64,000 bases of DNA from the NCBI GenBank assembly GCA_020853395.1, contig JADYYY010000011.1, forward strand, positions 124,001-188,000, read 5' to 3'. Position numbers and translations under genes: made by a program. The stretch is from Acidobacteriota bacterium. GTDB lineage: Bacteria; Acidobacteriota; Vicinamibacteria; Vicinamibacterales; SCN-69-37. Positions 60,175 to 64,000 of the stretch are shown here, piece by piece (the stretch's first letter is position 1; each line of letters starts with the position of its first letter). The notes under the pieces are model-generated. The model had not been told where the DNA came from. It worked only from the letters and a program-made list of their open reading frames with translations, and searched no databases.

Positions 60175-61365
60175 ATGCCGGTCGTCTTCACCAACGCCAC
60201 GCTCATCCTCTCCGATCGACTCCTGCCCGACGGCGTGGTGGTGACGAGCAACGGGCGGATCCGCCAGGTCGGACGGCGCAAGGCGGTCGACGTGCCGAAG
60301 CGCGCCGAGATCGTGGACGCGCGCGGCGGCTACGTCGCGCCGGGGTTCGTCGACGTCCACGTGCACGGCGGCGCGGGCGCCGACTACATGGACGGCACCC
60401 CTGAGGCCGTCGTCACGGCGAACCGCTGCCACGCGCGCCACGGCACGACGACGATCTTTCCGACGACCACGACCGGCACGCCGCAGGAGATCGACGCGAT
60501 GTTGCGGGCGTGCCTGGCGGTGAAGCAGGCGTGGACGCCGGCCGACGGCGCGCGCGTCGGCGGCGTGCACTTCTACGGGCCGTATTTCGCCGCCGACAAG
60601 GTCGGCTGCCATCCGAAGGCGGGCCGCCGCGATCCGGATCCGCGCGAATACCAGAAGCACTTCGCGCTCGGCATCGTTCGCATCGCGACGTGCGCGGCCG
60701 AGCTCACGGGCGCCGAGCGGTTCTGCCGCGACGCGCGCCGCCGGCGGTACCTCGTCACGTGCGGCCACTCGAATGCGAGCTGGGCCGAGATGGCCCGCGC
60801 GTTCGCCGCGGGCGTGCGACACGTCGATCACTTCTGGTGCGCGATGAGCTCGGTGCCGGGCGTGCGCCAGCGGCTCGGCTACCCGATGCAGGGGAGCATG
60901 GCCGAGTTCGTGCTGGCCAACGCCGAGATGAGCACCGAGGTGCTCGCCGACGGCCAGCACCTGGCGCCCGAGCTGCTCGAGTTCGCGTACCGGATGAAAG
61001 GCGCCGCGCGGCTCTGCCTCGTCACCGACGCCAGCCGCGCGGTCGACATGCCGCGCGGCCAGTACCGATTCGGCCCGCTGAAGAGCGGCGTGACCTTCCG
61101 GAGCAACGGCAAGGTCGGCCTCGAGGCGGGCGGCGGGCTGGCCAGCACGGTCGTCGGCATGGACGCGATGGTGCGGCAGATGAAGAAGGTCACGACCGCG
61201 AGCCTGCCCGAGATCGTGCGGATGGCCAGCCTCACGCCCGCCGAGCGCGTGGGCATCGACGACGAGGTCGGGAGCCTGTCGCCGGGCCGCCGGGCCGACG
61301 TGATCGTCTTGACCAAAGCGCTGGCCGTGCGGCGCGTGTTCCTCGGCGGCGTCGAGCTCGAGTGA
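60175..61365 (+). CDS. N-acetylglucosamine-6-phosphate deacetylase-like amidohydrolase
   Basis: A 396-residue cytosolic amidohydrolase of the NagA branch. The metal-site motif VDVHVHGGAGADYMDG (His62/His64), the phosphate-binding GTTTIFPTTTT, GHSNA (His198), HVDHFWCAMS (His219) and catalytic Asp285 in LVTDASRAVDMP are present. The expected metal-binding Glu in the HLEGPF motif is replaced: the sequence reads VHFYGPYF, with Tyr134 at that position. This suggests altered metal occupancy or a different substrate. The length is normal. It may act on amino sugars released by the secreted deacetylases, but NagA activity should not be assumed. Confidence 0.85.
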   Translation: MPVVFTNATLILSDRLLPDGVVVTSNGRIRQVGRRKAVDVPKRAEIVDARGGYVAPGFVDVHVHGGAGADYMDGTPEAVVTANRCHARHGTTTIFPTTTTGTPQEIDAMLRACLAVKQAWTPADGARVGGVHFYGPYFAADKVGCHPKAGRRDPDPREYQKHFALGIVRIATCAAELTGAERFCRDARRRRYLVTCGHSNASWAEMARAFAAGVRHVDHFWCAMSSVPGVRQRLGYPMQGSMAEFVLANAEMSTEVLADGQHLAPELLEFAYRMKGAARLCLVTDASRAVDMPRGQYRFGPLKSGVTFRSNGKVGLEAGGGLASTVVGMDAMVRQMKKVTTASLPEIVRMASLTPAERVGIDDEVGSLSPGRRADVIVLTKALAVRRVFLGGVELE

Positions 61366-61419
61366 GCGCGACGCCGCCGGTCGCGACGGCTCGGCGCGAG
61401 CGTCGCCCTGGCGCTCCCG

Positions 61420-61675
61420 CTAGCGTGCCACGCGCGGGTACACGCGCGATCCCACGACGACGAGCCCGACGGCCGCCGACGTGAGCACGGCGACGTCGAC
61501 GGCCGCGCCGAACGCGCTCGGCACGTCGGGCACCATCAGCGCGCGCAGCAGGTCCGCTTCGTCGCTCAGCGGATTCACCGTGGCGATCGCCTGCAGCCAT
61601 CCCGGCATGATCGAGAGCGGGTAGATCGCGTTGCTCGCGAAGAACAGCGGCAGGGTGGCGCTGGCACGGCCGGGT
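61420..61675 (-). pseudogene. Remnant of an ABC-2 type permease (C-terminal end only)
   Basis: About 80 codons reading LPLFFASNAIYPLSIMPGWL, then QAIATVNPLSDEADLLRAL and a final transmembrane helix. This is the typical last section of DrrB/NodJ-type ABC-2 permeases (P..L..I...NPL...VD.LR.L). Upstream of about 61675 the homology stops, and no start codon or further helices exist. About 150 nt of non-coding sequence separates it from the next gene. Confidence 0.6.
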
Positions 61676-61825
61676 CGAGCAGCAGTGCCCGTCCCGATGC
61701 GGAATCTGGCGCGATTCGGCGGCCGGCACCGGCCTGCGAGTAAACGCGTTGCTGCCGCGATCAGTAGTGTCCGGTGGCGACTTGGCGTAGTCTGTTCTGG
61801 TCCCGATCACTCCTTCGAGGTGCCT

Positions 61826-62788
61826 ATGCGTTCGAGCGTCAGTCTGACCGCCGGAGTCTGTCTCCTGGCGATGAGCATCGCGGCGGCGCCCGCCGCCCAG
61901 GGGCCGCCGGCACCGCAAGGCGCGGGCGGCGCCGCGGCCGCCGGCCGACAGGCCGGACCCGCCGGCGCGCAGGGCCGGGGGCGGCAGCAGGGGCCCGCCA
62001 CCTTTCCGGCGCAACAGCGGCAGCTTCCTCCGGCTGACGTGATCGCGCGCGGGCGCGGGCTGTACGACGTGAATTGCCGGCTGTGCCACGGCGCCGATCT
62101 GCGCGGCGGCGACATGGGCGGCGTCAACCTGCTGCGGTCGGCGCTCGTCTTCAACGATCAGAACGGCGAGCTCATCAAGCCGGTCGTGCAGAACGGCCGC
62201 TCGAACCCGGGCATGCCGGCCATGCCGCCCTTCGCCCAGCTCACCGACGCCGACATCCAGGCGCTCGCCGGCTTCCTTCACAGCGTGCAGGCCACGATGC
62301 GCGGGCAGGGGAATCCGCCGGCGTCCGAGAAGCCGGTGGAGCTGAACATCGTCGTCGGCGACCCGAAGGCCGGGCAGGCCTACTTCCAGGCCAAGTGCAG
62401 CTCGTGTCACTCGGCGACCGGCGATCTGCGCGGCCTCGCCTCGCGCATTCCGGAACCGATGCAGTTGCAGACCGCCTGGGTCGCGGGCGGGGCGGGCGGC
62501 GGCCGCGGCGGCTTCGGTCGCGGCGGCGGCGAGGTCAAGCCGCCCACGCCGACGACCGTAACGGTGACGCTCGCCTCGGGCCAGACGTTCCAGGGCACGC
62601 TCATCCGCTACGACGATTTCGTCGTGTCGATGCGGCTCGCCGACGGCATCGAGAGGTCGTTCCGCCGGAACGGCGACGTGCCGAAGGTCGAGATCAAGGA
62701 GCCGAAAGCGCCGCACATCAAGCTGCTCCCGACCTACACGGACAAGGACATCCACGACGTAACGGCGTATCTGGTGACCCTCAAATGA
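61826..62788 (+). CDS. Exported dihaem cytochrome c (paralogue)
   Basis: A 320-residue periplasmic protein with a signal peptide (cleavage near APAAQ) and then a Gly/Gln/Ala/Pro-rich linker. Haem motifs are CRLCH (84-88) and CSSCH (191-195). After the second haem module comes GDLRGLASRIPEP, a Gly-rich loop, a beta-module (TVTVTLASGQTFQGTLIRYDD) and the tail TDKDIHDVTAYLVTLK. Both the order of parts and the tail match the cytochrome at 44750, so they are paralogues. The stop overlaps the start of the next PQQ dehydrogenase (ATGA). TAGTCT at 61788 may be its -10 box. Confidence 0.9.
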   Translation: MRSSVSLTAGVCLLAMSIAAAPAAQGPPAPQGAGGAAAAGRQAGPAGAQGRGRQQGPATFPAQQRQLPPADVIARGRGLYDVNCRLCHGADLRGGDMGGVNLLRSALVFNDQNGELIKPVVQNGRSNPGMPAMPPFAQLTDADIQALAGFLHSVQATMRGQGNPPASEKPVELNIVVGDPKAGQAYFQAKCSSCHSATGDLRGLASRIPEPMQLQTAWVAGGAGGGRGGFGRGGGEVKPPTPTTVTVTLASGQTFQGTLIRYDDFVVSMRLADGIERSFRRNGDVPKVEIKEPKAPHIKLLPTYTDKDIHDVTAYLVTLK

Positions 62789-64000
62789 CCTTGAAGAAAC
62801 TCGTACTCACGCTCTCGTTCGCGGCCGCGCCGGTCCTGATCCTCGGACAGGGCGCGCCGGCGGGTCAGGCCAGCGGTGCGCAAGGCGGTCTCGATCCGAA
62901 GGAGATCTACAAGCGGCTGTCGGATCAGTGGCTCACCTACTCGGGTGACTACACCGGCCAGCGCTACAGCGCGCTCACGCAGGTCAACCAGCAGACCGTG
63001 AAGAACCTCACGCTCGCGTGGACCGCGCGGATCACCGGCGGCGCGCCGGGCGGCGCAGCCGGCGGCGGCTTCGGCGGATTCGGCGGCGGCGGTGGCGCGC
63101 AGGCGCCCGTCGTCGTCGGCGGCGAAGGCACGGGCGAGTTCGCGGCCGGCGGCGGCGTCACCGTGAAGGGCAGCATCATCGTCCACGACGACGTGATGTA
63201 CGTGACGGCGCCCGACAACACCTGGGCCATGGACGTGCGCGACGGCCGAGTGCTGTGGCGCTACTACTGGAAGACGCGCGGCGGCACGCACATCGGCCAG
63301 CGCGGCGCCGGGCTCTGGCACGACTACCTGTACTTCACGACGCCGGACAACTACCTCGTCTCCGTCGACGCGCGGACCGGCAAGGAGCGCTGGCACGTCG
63401 AGGTGTCCGACTTCGAAGAGCAGTACTTCACGACGTTCGCGCCGCACGTCATCGACAACCACGTGATCGTCGGCACCGGCAACGACCTCGACATGCCGGG
63501 GTTCCTGCAGTCGTTCGATCCGGAGACCGGCAAGCTGCAGTGGAAGTTCTACACCGTGCCGATGAGCGCGGGCGATCCGGGTCTCGACACGTGGCCGAAT
63601 CTCGACGCCGCGCGTCACGGCGGTGGCCAGGTCTGGATCCCGGGCTCGTTCGATCCCGAGACCCGCTACTACATCTTCGGGACGGGCAACCCGACGCCCG
63701 GCTATACCGGACAGGGCCGCCCCGGCGACAACCTGTTCACCGGCTGCCTGATGGCCGTCCACGTCGATACGGGCAAGATGATCTGGTACTTCCAGACGTC
63801 GGCGCACGACACGCACGACTGGGACTCGGCGCAGACGCCCGTGCTCTGGGACGGCGTCATCGACGGCAAGCCGCGGAAGCTCGCGTCGACCGTCGCGCGC
63901 AACGGCTACTTCTACACGGTCGATCGCGTGACCGGCCAGCATCTCGTCACGCAGAAGCTCGGCACCTACACGAACTGGGCGAAGGAGATGCGGCCCACGG
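62785..64000 (+). CDS. PQQ-dependent alcohol dehydrogenase-like quinoprotein (cut by window edge)
   Basis: The open frame begins at ATG 62785 (MTLKKLVLTLSFAAAPVLIL, a signal peptide) and runs off the window after 405 residues. Propeller blades are seen in DVRDGRVLWRYYWKTRGG, DARTGKERW, DPETGKLQWKFY, DTGKMIWYFQTS and DRVTGQHLV, with the active-site stretch AHDTHDWDSAQTPVLWDG. A Gly-rich loop (about residues 75-115) is inserted after the first blade. It overlaps the cytochrome c gene by 4 nt, repeating the arrangement at 44750-47187, to whose dehydrogenase it is clearly paralogous. Confidence 0.92.
   Translation, partial: MTLKKLVLTLSFAAAPVLILGQGAPAGQASGAQGGLDPKEIYKRLSDQWLTYSGDYTGQRYSALTQVNQQTVKNLTLAWTARITGGAPGGAAGGGFGGFGGGGGAQAPVVVGGEGTGEFAAGGGVTVKGSIIVHDDVMYVTAPDNTWAMDVRDGRVLWRYYWKTRGGTHIGQRGAGLWHDYLYFTTPDNYLVSVDARTGKERWHVEVSDFEEQYFTTFAPHVIDNHVIVGTGNDLDMPGFLQSFDPETGKLQWKFYTVPMSAGDPGLDTWPNLDAARHGGGQVWIPGSFDPETRYYIFGTGNPTPGYTGQGRPGDNLFTGCLMAVHVDTGKMIWYFQTSAHDTHDWDSAQTPVLWDGVIDGKPRKLASTVARNGYFYTVDRVTGQHLVTQKLGTYTNWAKEMRPT

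Noticed and set aside
60000-60175. Operon of the split-barrel and NagA-like genes
   Set aside because: The genes are 43 nt apart, but each has its own TAnnnT box and no functional link is evident; left undecided rather than claimed.

Overview
The window is uniformly GC-rich bacterial chromosome with tightly packed genes. The gene content points to a soil-type Acidobacteriota, most likely the Vicinamibacteria lineage. The reasons are a PadR regulator beside a very large duplicated MacB/FtsX-type orphan permease, several PQQ-dependent quinoproteins with dedicated cytochromes c, many secreted PIG-L, ThuA, SMP-30 and VCBS proteins, and a UdgX-type uracil-DNA glycosylase. The taxonomic placement is an inference from gene families; no rRNA or tRNA gene was found. 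Both edges cut genes: an AI-2E-type transporter at the left and a PQQ alcohol dehydrogenase at the right.

Layout. 1-7.8 kb: transporter end, a coiled-coil hypothetical, a fructosamine-kinase-like gene coupled to a low-molecular-weight tyrosine phosphatase, an RpoD-like sigma factor and two GT-C-type membrane proteins. 7.9-15.7 kb: a secreted DUF305/LVIVD pair, a DUF2461 protein, then a TIM-barrel protein, a polysaccharide deacetylase and a penicillin-acylase homologue on one strand. 15.7-20.3 kb: a secreted VCBS propeller, a mannose-1-phosphate guanylyltransferase-like enzyme and a DUF892 ferritin-like protein. 20.5-24.4 kb: a hybrid kinase with no ATPase domain, a convergent receiver protein preceded by a 24-codon leader peptide, and a run of small stress-type proteins ending in a truncated haemoglobin. 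24.5-29 kb: a 1,026-residue protease/propeller/barrel protein, a winged-helix protein and UdgX. 29.3-32.6 kb: an SRPBCC protein and a coupled two-component pair (degenerate kinase plus sigma-54 activator). 32.6-38.6 kb: the duplicated permease with its PadR repressor and a clear operator, small proteins and a HAD-ATPase fusion.

39-48 kb is an oxidative and sugar-catabolic block: a PQQ dehydrogenase with built-in haem c, an enolase-superfamily enzyme, an esterase, a TauE/SafE transporter, a cytochrome c plus PQQ dehydrogenase pair, an aldose-epimerase-like protein and a PIG-L deacetylase. 49.4-54.5 kb holds a ThuA protein and a three-gene ABC/FtsX/HlyD export system. 55-61.4 kb holds an SMP-30 lactonase-like protein, a 17-unit 22-bp tandem repeat, alpha-glucan phosphorylase, an FMN split-barrel protein and a NagA-like enzyme. 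61.8-64 kb repeats the cytochrome c plus PQQ dehydrogenase pair.

Three themes run through the window. Many genes have a TAnnnT box only 5-13 nt before the start codon, which suggests leaderless or very short-leader transcripts. Many spacers carry degenerate tandem repeats of different sequence. Gene pairs are often translationally coupled through overlapping stop and start codons (TGATG, GTGA, ATGA).
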